Below are positions 9,773 through 16,574 of a stretch of 64,000 nt of DNA, one piece after another; the stretch's first letter is position 1, and each line of letters begins with the position of its first letter. Origin of the DNA: Mesobacillus foraminis (GTDB lineage: Bacteria > Bacillota > Bacilli > Bacillales > Cytobacillaceae); NCBI RefSeq assembly GCF_004340465.1, contig NZ_SLVV01000011.1, positions 208,031-272,030 of the forward strand. Direction: 5' to 3'. The notes under the pieces were generated by a model, which saw only the letters and a list, made by a program, of their open reading frames with translations, did not search any database and was not told the origin of the DNA. Both the position numbers and the translations under genes were made by a program.

Positions 9773-9778
9773 ATTATA
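9773..9778 (-). promoter_or_regulatory. Predicted -10 of the cstA-type gene
   Basis: TATAAT on the minus strand. No recognisable -35 sits 16-18 bp upstream, which suggests that an activator is needed; phased repeats start immediately upstream (9809-9856). Confidence 0.55.
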
Positions 9779-9808
9779 ATAGACTCAAAGAATAATAGGG
9801 GCTTTTAA

Positions 9809-9856
9809 GATTAACAGGTAGAAAAACAAGGTTAACATGTTTTAAAACAGGATTAA
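9809..9856 (-). promoter_or_regulatory. Three 21-bp-phased LytTR-type direct repeats
   Basis: GRTTAA (TTAAYC on the coding strand) occurs at 9809-9814, 9830-9835 and 9851-9856. The flanks are also partly conserved (TTAATCCTGTTTT and TTAACCTTGTTTT). The spacing is exactly 21 bp, two helical turns, as is known for tandem sites of LytTR regulators such as AgrA. The proximal repeat is about 43 bp upstream of the predicted start. This is the likely target of the response regulator encoded at 9870-10610. Confidence 0.65.
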
Positions 9857-9869
9857 GATGCGATAGAAG

Positions 9870-10610
9870 TTAAATTTCCAATCGCATCCTGAGTGCTTTT
9901 ACATAATTCCGGCTAACCGACAGCCTTTCGTCTTCTCCTTCTATTTGAAGCTGATAGGCCCCGTTGAACCAGGGAGTAAGCCGTGTTACATAATCGAGGT
10001 TCACGACGTAGCTTTTGTGGATTCGGAAAAAATGGTAGGAGCTCAGCCTTGCTTCTAAATCTTTTAGCGGAGTTTTTGTCTCAAATTTTCCTGTTTTCGT
10101 AATGAGCTTTGTGACCTTTTCGTCCCTGTAGAGATAAAGGATTTCATTCGGATCAAGATAAAAGATTTCTCCATCAGCTTCAACGGCCAGTTTTCCTCCG
10201 GAGGACCTGCCAGCATCCGCTTCGATCACTGGATTTAGCTTTTTTTCGACTCGGTCAACTGTTTCCTTCAATTGATCCTCTTCATAAGGTTTCAATAAAT
10301 AGTCAACCGCATTATAACGGAATGCTTCAGCTGCAAACTGAGGATAGGCTGTAGCAAAGACAATCAGCGGAACCTTTTTGAATTCACTTAAGGCCTTTGC
10401 TGCTTCCATTCCATTCATTTTTGGCATTTCTACATCTAAAAAAACAACATCAGGCTGAAGCTGCAAAGCTTTCATGATCGCTGCCTCTCCTGATTCGGCT
10501 TCCCCCGCAATTTGAATGGAAGGGAAGGCCCCCAGAAGATGCTTGAGCTCTTCCCGGCTATATGGTTCATCGTCAACAATAAGAGTTTTAATTCTGTCTT
10601 CCATTTTCAT
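9870..10610 (-). CDS. LytTR-family response regulator
   Basis: A 246-residue response regulator. The N-terminal receiver shows the acidic pair VDDEP, the phosphoacceptor Asp in VVFLDVEMPKMNG and the conserved Lys in YLLKPYEE. The C-terminal LytTR DNA-binding domain starts near residue 145 (KLAVEADGEIFYLDPNEILYL) and includes FFRIHKSYVVNLDYV. It overlaps the kinase gene by 4 bp, so the two are co-translated. By analogy with BtsR (E. coli) and LytT (B. subtilis), it probably activates the adjacent transporter gene. Confidence 0.92.
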   Translation of the reverse strand: MKMEDRIKTLIVDDEPYSREELKHLLGAFPSIQIAGEAESGEAAIMKALQLQPDVVFLDVEMPKMNGMEAAKALSEFKKVPLIVFATAYPQFAAEAFRYNAVDYLLKPYEEDQLKETVDRVEKKLNPVIEADAGRSSGGKLAVEADGEIFYLDPNEILYLYRDEKVTKLITKTGKFETKTPLKDLEARLSSYHFFRIHKSYVVNLDYVTRLTPWFNGAYQLQIEGEDERLSVSRNYVKALRMRLEI

Positions 10611-12340
10611 TCATCCCCATCATATGGAATGGAAAAGGCAATTTCCGTGCCTGTATCCTGCTGGCTTTTAATTTTTAATTCCGCATCTTCACCGAACATC
10701 ATTGTGAGCCTCCTGTTTACGTTGTAAAGGGCAAGGCCTGTGCCTGTATCGGAAGGAATGGGGGATTTGCCTATCTGGCTGGCCCGCAGGCTGTCCATCC
10801 CGTGTCCATTATCTTCTACCTTTACATAGGTGGCTCGTTTGCACTTTTTAATGGTGATTTTAATTCTGCAGTCTGATTCCTTATTTTTTATCCCATGCTT
10901 GATTGCGTTTTCGACAATGGGCTGCAGGGTCAGAGGTGGAATATATTTTAACAGTGCACCAGGATCAATCTCATAAATAACCTCCAGCTTATCGGCAAAT
11001 CTTGCTTCTTCAAGCTCCAAATAGGCTTTTACATGCTTTAATTCCTGCTCAAGAGAAGTCATCGTATGGGTCGTGACATTAAGGTTCTGCCGCAAGTAAT
11101 GGGACAGTGAGACAAGAAGCTTTCTTGCTTTGGCCGGGTCAATCCGCACAAGGGAAACGATGGTGTTTAAGGTGTTGAACAGGAAGTGGGGGCTGATTTG
11201 GGCCTGAAGGGCTTTGATTTCCGCTTCCTTAGCCAGCTGGCGGGCTTTGTCTGCCTCGGCAATTTCCAGCTGGCTGCTCAGAAGTGAGCTAAGACCTGTG
11301 ATCACTTCCATAGTGACATTTGTGATTTCTTTCTCGGTGGCAAAATAAAATTTCAACGTTCCAATCGTGGTATCCCTCTGTTTTAAAGGAGCAATCACAA
11401 CGGCCCCAAGCGGGCAGCCCTCCACCCGGCAGTGAATGGATCGCTGGTTGGCAATGACGATTTCCCCCTGCTTGATCGCATCCATCGTAATCTGTGTCTG
11501 GATCAGATTCTCCGCCCGATGATGGTCATAACCCAGCCCGACATGGGCCAGGATTTCCTTTAAATCGGTCATGGCGACGGCGCTTGTTTTGATTTCATTA
11601 TGAAGGATATGGCACACTGCCTTTGCTGAATCAGGATTAAGGCCGTTCCGAAGGTGGGCCAATGTTTTATCAGCAATGCGAAGTGTTTTCTGCGCCTGGA
11701 TCGCCCCTGCTTTTTCCTCCTCGTTCACCACGCTTTTTATGATCAGCAGAAAAAGGGCAGAGCCAATTCCATTTGCAAGAATCATCGGCAAGCCAATGAT
11801 TTCAACCAGGGTCCTTGCTTGTTCAAATGGACGGGAGATAAGCAAAATAACAAGCATCTGAAGGGTTTCGGCAAGGGCTCCAATAAAAAAGGCCGAGCTG
11901 AGCCTGACATGGTTGTTCCTGTGGAACGCTCCTGATACGATGCCGGCAATAATGGCCGCAAGCCCACAGGATAAAGCGGTGAAGCCTCCCAGGGTAAAGC
12001 GGTGGAGTCCTGCGATCAGTCCGGCGCCAATTCCGACTTTATACCCTCCCAGAAGCCCTGCCAGGACAACGCCGATCACTCTTGAGTTGGCAATTGCTTC
12101 GTCTGTTGCCAGGCCAGAAGTCCACCGGTTAAATTGAAGGCTCTCGGTATCCAGGCTCAGCCCTGTATAGGTGCCGATGATTCCGAAAAAGCCGAAAAAC
12201 ACGATGGCGGTAAACTGCTGCCGTTTGCTCAGTTTTTCCTGGTAAATCATATCCCGGAAAAATTGAAATCTCGTCAATATGAAGGCTATCGTGACAATAA
12301 TTCCAAGCCTTTCCACCATTGTGATTAATAGTTCAAACAT
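10607..12340 (-). CDS. LytS-family sensor histidine kinase
   Basis: A 577-residue membrane kinase. The N-terminus has a 5TM-LytS-type sensor (several hydrophobic segments in residues 1-200, with NSRVIGVVLAGLLGGYKVGIGAGLIAG split over two helices), then a GAF-like domain (about 230-350), the His-kinase box QISPHFLFNTLNT near residue 375 and the ATP-binding motifs PIVENAIKHG and DNGHGM. E. coli BtsS of this family senses pyruvate; the ligand here is inferred. ATG is preceded by AAAGGAG. It forms a two-component system with the next gene. Confidence 0.92.
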   Translation of the reverse strand: MFELLITMVERLGIIVTIAFILTRFQFFRDMIYQEKLSKRQQFTAIVFFGFFGIIGTYTGLSLDTESLQFNRWTSGLATDEAIANSRVIGVVLAGLLGGYKVGIGAGLIAGLHRFTLGGFTALSCGLAAIIAGIVSGAFHRNNHVRLSSAFFIGALAETLQMLVILLISRPFEQARTLVEIIGLPMILANGIGSALFLLIIKSVVNEEEKAGAIQAQKTLRIADKTLAHLRNGLNPDSAKAVCHILHNEIKTSAVAMTDLKEILAHVGLGYDHHRAENLIQTQITMDAIKQGEIVIANQRSIHCRVEGCPLGAVVIAPLKQRDTTIGTLKFYFATEKEITNVTMEVITGLSSLLSSQLEIAEADKARQLAKEAEIKALQAQISPHFLFNTLNTIVSLVRIDPAKARKLLVSLSHYLRQNLNVTTHTMTSLEQELKHVKAYLELEEARFADKLEVIYEIDPGALLKYIPPLTLQPIVENAIKHGIKNKESDCRIKITIKKCKRATYVKVEDNGHGMDSLRASQIGKSPIPSDTGTGLALYNVNRRLTMMFGEDAELKIKSQQDTGTEIAFSIPYDGDE

Positions 12341-12437
12341 ATGCGGCTTCTCCTTTAAAAGGCGGGGTAGGATAAAGATTGATGGACATGTTCTAATGCC
12401 ATTATTTTAAAGGAAAAAAAGTAAATGGAAAAGGCAA

Positions 12438-12468
12438 GTGGCCCCCTTTAGCAAGTAAAGGGGGCCAC
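12438..12468. repeat. Palindromic repeat, copy 3 (divergent)
   Basis: Arms GTGGCCCCCTTTA (12438-12450) and TAAAGGGGGCCAC (12456-12468) with a 5-base loop. It keeps the CCCCCTTTA core of the family but has lost the CCTGA segment. It is located between the kinase gene's upstream region and the end of the DUF4097 gene. Confidence 0.7.
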
Positions 12469-12485
12469 GCACTTGAAGATGTGTT

Positions 12486-13346
12486 TCAGTGCAAGTAGAT
12501 ATTTCCGCTGGAGACATCCAGGTTAATTTTATGGGTGCCGGAGCCATGAGTTCCTGACAGGCGGTTTTTCCCTGAGCTTTTGTCCGTCAGCTGGAAGTCA
12601 TTGTTGACGCTTCCGCTGCTCACTTTGCTGTTAAGGGTAAAGTCCGCATCATCGGGAAGGTTTAGATCGGCTTTTCCTGAGCTTACTTCAATTTCAGCAG
12701 GGCCAGTTAGTTTTTTCACTTCCAGATTCAGCTCTCCGGATGAAACCTCTGCTTCAAAAGCCCCAGTATAATCTTCGGCATGGAGACTTCCTGAACTGAC
12801 TTCAAAGGATCCGAATTTGGCTGACAAGGAATTCACCTTCATAAATCCCGATGAAATATCATGTTCAACATGGTTGGCCTTGATGTTCTGGACCTCCATC
12901 CTGCCTGAGCCAACATTCAGAGATAACTTATTAAGCTGATAAGGGTCCTTTGCAGAATCACCGGCAAATTCAAGCGAACCTGATCCTACTTTTATGTTCA
13001 TATCCTGGTCATAATCCTCAGGAATATAAAGTTTCAGGTCTCCTCTTTGCTTAAAGGAGAAGAATCCGAAACGCGGCCCTTTGGCTGTCACGACAATCTT
13101 ATCGCCTTTTTGGTCCACCTCTACTTTTCCTTTGCCGTCATACTCTGCTTTTACATCGCTTCTTTTGTCAGGAATAATGATTGTATGGATACTTGAGGTG
13201 TTAATAGAGATTTCGTCAGTCCTTTCTGAGACGGCCGCTTCCATGGCACCGTTCCCCAGTCCAATCCAGTTTAAAATTGGCAGGCTGGATATAACAATAT
13301 ACAGCCCTGTGATTACTAAAAAGATTGCAAGAATTTTTTTAAACAT
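12486..13346 (-). CDS. DUF4097-family membrane-anchored beta-helix protein
   Basis: A 286-residue protein with one N-terminal membrane segment (ILAIFLVITGLYIVISS) followed by a long beta-repeat region. The repeats carry many S-S-G motifs (VSSGSLHAEDY, VSSGELNLEV, VSSGKADLNL, DVSSGNIYLH) about 20 residues apart, as in DUF4097 proteins such as LiaG. It is expected to sit on the outer face of the membrane. I choose the ATG at 13346, which has GGAGTGGAG 3-4 bases upstream; 19 additional codons upstream lack support. Function unknown; LiaG-like proteins are often linked to envelope stress. Confidence 0.82.
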   Translation of the reverse strand: MFKKILAIFLVITGLYIVISSLPILNWIGLGNGAMEAAVSERTDEISINTSSIHTIIIPDKRSDVKAEYDGKGKVEVDQKGDKIVVTAKGPRFGFFSFKQRGDLKLYIPEDYDQDMNIKVGSGSLEFAGDSAKDPYQLNKLSLNVGSGRMEVQNIKANHVEHDISSGFMKVNSLSAKFGSFEVSSGSLHAEDYTGAFEAEVSSGELNLEVKKLTGPAEIEVSSGKADLNLPDDADFTLNSKVSSGSVNNDFQLTDKSSGKNRLSGTHGSGTHKINLDVSSGNIYLH

Positions 13347-13701
13347 GAACTCCACTCCCATTCTTTTAAGCCGTGCTGTTTTCCTACTACCATCATATTC
13401 CACTTGCCGTTATCCCTCAATGAACCGGAGCACGAAATTCTGCTAGGACCTGAGACCGAAGCATGATTCCGCCCTGGAGAAGAGGTTGCCTTAGCTTAAT
13501 GCTTTCGGGGTGTGAAATTGAGGTGGCGCTCTTATCCAAATAATGGTTTTCTCCGTCAGATGTTGGGTAGAGGATAATAGCCTGGCAAATTGCAGGGCTG
13601 CCGCTTGGTTGTGCGAATTTTTGCTTGTATTCGTTACATACATAAAGGAATGCAATTTTTAAAGGCGGCATTGTAAAGTGATGATGGAGGGATATCAAAG
13701 A
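13347..13701. other. Intergenic region between divergent genes
   Basis: About 355 bp between the DUF4097 gene (minus) and the catalase gene (plus). It should hold both promoters. I found no convincing SigB, PerR or riboswitch signature, and no small open frame with a ribosome binding site. Confidence 0.5.
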
Positions 13702-15771
13702 ATGGAAAAAGGAAGAAACAGTGAATTTAGCAAGGACAAGCAGCTGGATGAGTTTAGAGTCGACAATGCGGGTGAAAAAACCACTACCAATCAGGGCCTC
13801 CGGATCAGCGAGGATGAACATTCATTAAAGGCCGGGGAACGCGGTCCAACCTTGATGGAGGATTTTCATTTCAGGGAAAAAATGACCCATTTTGACCATG
13901 AGCGGATTCCAGAGCGGGTCGTGCATGCACGCGGATTTGGAGCCCATGGACATTTCCAGGTGTATAAGCCCATGGCTCACCTGACAAAAGCCAGGTTCCT
14001 GCAAGACCCTTCTGTAAGGACTCCAGTCTTTGTCCGGTTTTCAACCGTGGCGGGCTCGCGGGGCTCTGGTGATACGGTAAGGGATGTCAGAGGGTTTGCC
14101 ACGAAGTTTTATACAGAAGAAGGGAATTATGACCTTGTTGGCAATAATATTCCGGTTTTCTTTATTCAGGATGCAATGAAGTTTCCTGACCTGATCCATG
14201 CCGTGAAGCCGGAACCGCACAATGAAATGCCGCAGGCTGCGTCAGCTCACGATACATTCTGGGACTTTGTCGCAAATAATACGGAAACGGCACATATGAT
14301 CATGTGGCATCTTTCCGACCGTGCCATACCTAGAAGCTATCGGATGATGGAAGGTTTTGGGGTCCATACCTTCAGGCTAGTTAATGAGCAGGGGGAGGCC
14401 CATTTTGTGAAATTTCACTGGAAGCCTGTGCTCGGCGTCCATTCACTTGTCTGGGATGAAGCCCAGAAAATTGCAGGGAAGGATCCTGATTTTCATCGCC
14501 GTGATCTCTATGAAGCAATTGAAATGGGGAAATATCCGGAATATGAGCTGGGCATCCAGGTCATTAAGGAAGAGAACGAGTTTAATTTTGACTTTGATAT
14601 TCTTGATCCGACGAAGCTATGGCCGGAGGAAATAGTTCCCGTACAGCTGATTGGGAAAATGATTCTCAATAAAAATACAGACAATGTCTTCGCGGAAACA
14701 GAACAGGCCGCGTTTCATCCGGGCCATGTTGTGCCGGGAATTGACTTTTCCAATGACCCGCTGTTGCAAGGAAGGCTCTTCTCTTATACCGATACACAGC
14801 TCATTCGGCTTGGTGGCCCAAACTTTCATGAAATTCCCATTAACCGCAGCATCACACCTGTCCACAACAACCAGCGGGATGGCTACCACCGAATGACCAT
14901 CAACAAGGGGCAGGTGAGCTATCATAAAAACTCCCTGGCCGGAAATTCACCAGAGCCTGCAGCTCCTGAAGAAGGCGGATACCAGCATTACCAGGAAAAG
15001 GTGGAAGGGAGAAAGGTCCAGAGGCGGAGCGACAGCTTTAAAGATCATTACAGCCAGGCCAAGCTTTTCTGGAACAGCATGTCGAAAGTGGAAAAGCAGC
15101 ACATTATTGAGGCCTTCCGTTTCGAACTTGGAAAGGTGAAGAGCAAGGATATCCGCGCCCAGGTGGTCAATATGTTCACAAATGTCGACGGCTACCTTGC
15201 TGAGCAGGTTGCTGCCGGACTGGGTTTGGAGGCACCGCCCAACCCTGATGAAGTATCCGGAACATTTGAATCACCGGCTCTCAGTCAGGAAAATACGGTG
15301 AAGACACCAGATACAAGAAAAGTAGCCATCCTCGCAGATAACGGGTTTGCTGCTCCAGAACTCAATTTGCTGCTTGCAGCGCTGGAGGAAGCGGGGATCA
15401 GGGGAGAAATCATCAGCAGCAGCCTCGGAATGATAAAAAGTAATCAGGGGGATGAAGCAGAAGTCCAGCATACCTTCCTGACCAGCAGCTCCGTAGAATT
15501 TGATGCGGTGTTTGTTGCAGGCGGGGAAGAAAGTGCAAATCGCTTTAAGCTGAGCAAAGATGCCCTCGACTTCATCAATGAAGCCTATAAACATTACAAA
15601 GCGGTTGGGGCAGCAGGCGAGGGAGTCGAAGTGCTTCTCGCAAACGGCATCCTAGCGCCAGATTCAGACCCTGGAATTATCGCTGACAGGGACAAGGAAA
15701 AAATAAGAGACATTGCCGCCGAATTTATTCAAGCTGTCGCCCAGCACCGCCATTGGGGCCGGACAGTCTAA
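13702..15771 (+). CDS. katE: Large-subunit catalase (KatE/HPII type)
   Basis: A heme catalase that disproportionates hydrogen peroxide. The core shows the catalytic His in ERVVHARGFGAHG (His75), the distal Asn in VGNNIPVFFIQD and the proximal heme Tyr in RLFSYTDTQ. The C-terminal 150 residues form the DJ-1/PfpI-like domain that marks large-subunit catalases (KVAILADNGFAAPELN, FVAGGEESANRF). The ATG at 13702 has GGAGGG upstream; a GTG at 13678 in frame is less likely. About 689 residues, near the family norm. In B. subtilis the related enzyme is a general-stress and spore catalase. Confidence 0.95.
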   Translation: MEKGRNSEFSKDKQLDEFRVDNAGEKTTTNQGLRISEDEHSLKAGERGPTLMEDFHFREKMTHFDHERIPERVVHARGFGAHGHFQVYKPMAHLTKARFLQDPSVRTPVFVRFSTVAGSRGSGDTVRDVRGFATKFYTEEGNYDLVGNNIPVFFIQDAMKFPDLIHAVKPEPHNEMPQAASAHDTFWDFVANNTETAHMIMWHLSDRAIPRSYRMMEGFGVHTFRLVNEQGEAHFVKFHWKPVLGVHSLVWDEAQKIAGKDPDFHRRDLYEAIEMGKYPEYELGIQVIKEENEFNFDFDILDPTKLWPEEIVPVQLIGKMILNKNTDNVFAETEQAAFHPGHVVPGIDFSNDPLLQGRLFSYTDTQLIRLGGPNFHEIPINRSITPVHNNQRDGYHRMTINKGQVSYHKNSLAGNSPEPAAPEEGGYQHYQEKVEGRKVQRRSDSFKDHYSQAKLFWNSMSKVEKQHIIEAFRFELGKVKSKDIRAQVVNMFTNVDGYLAEQVAAGLGLEAPPNPDEVSGTFESPALSQENTVKTPDTRKVAILADNGFAAPELNLLLAALEEAGIRGEIISSSLGMIKSNQGDEAEVQHTFLTSSSVEFDAVFVAGGEESANRFKLSKDALDFINEAYKHYKAVGAAGEGVEVLLANGILAPDSDPGIIADRDKEKIRDIAAEFIQAVAQHRHWGRTV

Positions 15772-15787
15772 CATAGGAGGCAAGGGT

Positions 15788-16081
15788 GCGGTGATGCAGC
15801 ACCGCACAAAAGGGGGTCAGACCCGCAGTGCGGTAATGCAGCACAGAACAGAAGGGGGTCAGACCCGCAGTGCGGTAATGCTGCACAGAACAGAAGGGGG
15901 TCAGACCCGCAGTGCGGTAATGCAGCACCGCACAAAAGTGGGTCAGACTCGCGGTGTGGTAATGCTGCACAGAACAGAAGGGGGTCAGACCCGCAGTGCG
16001 GTAATGCTGCACAGAACAGAAGGGGGTCAGACCCGCAGTGCAGTAATGCTGCGCAGCGAAACAGGGTGCCAGACCCTCAAA
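15788..16081. repeat. 42-bp tandem repeat array, seven units
   Basis: Seven head-to-tail units start at 15788, 15830, 15872, 15914, 15956, 15998 and 16040; the last is degenerate. Each has the form GCGGTAATGCWGCAC-GAACAGAAGGGGGTCAGACCC-GCAGT. The GGGGGTCAGACCC segment matches the core of the dispersed palindromes. Because 42 is a multiple of three the array is open in some frames on both strands, but no ribosome binding site is present, so I treat it as non-coding. Confidence 0.9.
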
Positions 16082-16101
16082 GAGGGAAGCATCACAGAAT
16101 T

Positions 16102-16121
16102 ACAGGGGGCCAGCCCCCTGT
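16102..16121. repeat. GC-rich hairpin after the tandem array
   Basis: ACAGGGGGC and GCCCCCTGT form a perfect 9-bp stem with a 2-base loop. It is followed by CCCCCTATAAAAATTT, so it may end catalase transcription, though the T-run is poor. Confidence 0.5.
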
Positions 16122-16172
16122 CCCCCTATAAAAATTTAAATTGCTTGATTATTGGAATCAAGTAGACTATCA

Positions 16173-16188
16173 TATCAATATATTGTGA
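16173..16188. promoter_or_regulatory. NrdR box 1
   Basis: TATCAATATATTGTGA matches the NrdR consensus ACACWATATATWGTGT at 12 of 16 positions, including the whole central core. A second box starts exactly 32 bp downstream, the normal spacing for paired NrdR boxes. Confidence 0.7.
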
Positions 16189-16204
16189 TTGATATTTTGA
16201 TGGA

Positions 16205-16220
16205 CAACTATATATGGTGT
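16205..16220. promoter_or_regulatory. NrdR box 2
   Basis: CAACTATATATGGTGT matches the NrdR consensus at 13 of 16 positions. Together with box 1 it would cover the promoter of the ribonucleotide reductase operon, so the ATP/dATP-sensing repressor NrdR could block initiation. Confidence 0.65.
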
Positions 16221-16400
16221 TGCCTTAAGATAAGATGCCGCTAGGCTTAATTGGGAATCTGGTTGGAATCCAGAACTGCCCCCGCAACTGTCATTGCTGA
16301 CGAAATGAGCAGACCACTGTATAATGTGCTTGGAATTTTTTCAGGTGCTTATATGGGAAGGGCTCGGAGTAGGAAGACGCATGAGTCAGGAGACCTGTCT
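16213..16400 (+). ncRNA. Cobalamin (B12) riboswitch
   Basis: The conserved core elements are present in order: GGTGTTGCC near 16217, GGGAATCTGGTTGGAATCC (16253-16271), ACTGCCCCCGCAACTGT (16275-16291) and the 3' element TGAGTCAGGAGACCTG (16382-16397). A terminator hairpin follows before the ribonucleotide reductase gene, so binding of a B12 coenzyme probably causes premature termination of this operon. Regulating a B12-independent reductase this way is known in bacteria that also have the B12-dependent class II enzyme. Confidence 0.93.
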
Positions 16401-16437
16401 TGCTTAAGATGTTTCAGATTCTTCGGGGATTGGGAAG

Positions 16438-16547
16438 ATGAAACGATGGCGACAGAAGACGTTTTCCTGGCTTGGCATGGTCGATTGCTGGCTGCTGTTC
16501 TTTTGATGTTATCGTTTCATCCGCTCAATTTTGGGCGGATTTTTTTA
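16438..16547 (+). terminator. Riboswitch expression platform
   Basis: The terminator stem is ATCCGCTC (16519-16526) with GGGCGGAT (16533-16540) and a run of T residues to 16546. A 10-bp inverted repeat, ATGAAACGAT (16438-16447) and ATCGTTTCAT (16511-16520), overlaps the base of that stem by two bases and may form an alternative structure. Confidence 0.7.
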
Positions 16548-16574
16548 TGAAATTTTATATTAGGAGGAATCATT

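Noticed and set aside
13600..13701. SigB promoter for the catalase
   Set aside because: No GTTTAA/GGGTAT pair with proper spacing was found.
13417..13821. 134-residue minus-strand open frame
   Set aside because: Overlaps the start of the catalase gene; no ribosome binding site or family resemblance.
15725..16012. Repeat-derived open frame on the minus strand of the tandem array
   Set aside because: Same cause as the + strand frame; no start signal.
15788..16081. Possible CRISPR array
   Set aside because: The repeats are directly adjacent with no unique spacers and no cas genes are nearby.
15713..16165. 150-residue open frame with 14-residue repeats (MQHRTKGGQTRSAV type)
   Set aside because: It starts inside the catalase gene, has no ribosome binding site and exists only because the 42-bp unit is a multiple of three.
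16251..16550. 99-residue open frame upstream of the reductase gene
   Set aside because: It lies fully within the cobalamin riboswitch and its expression platform.
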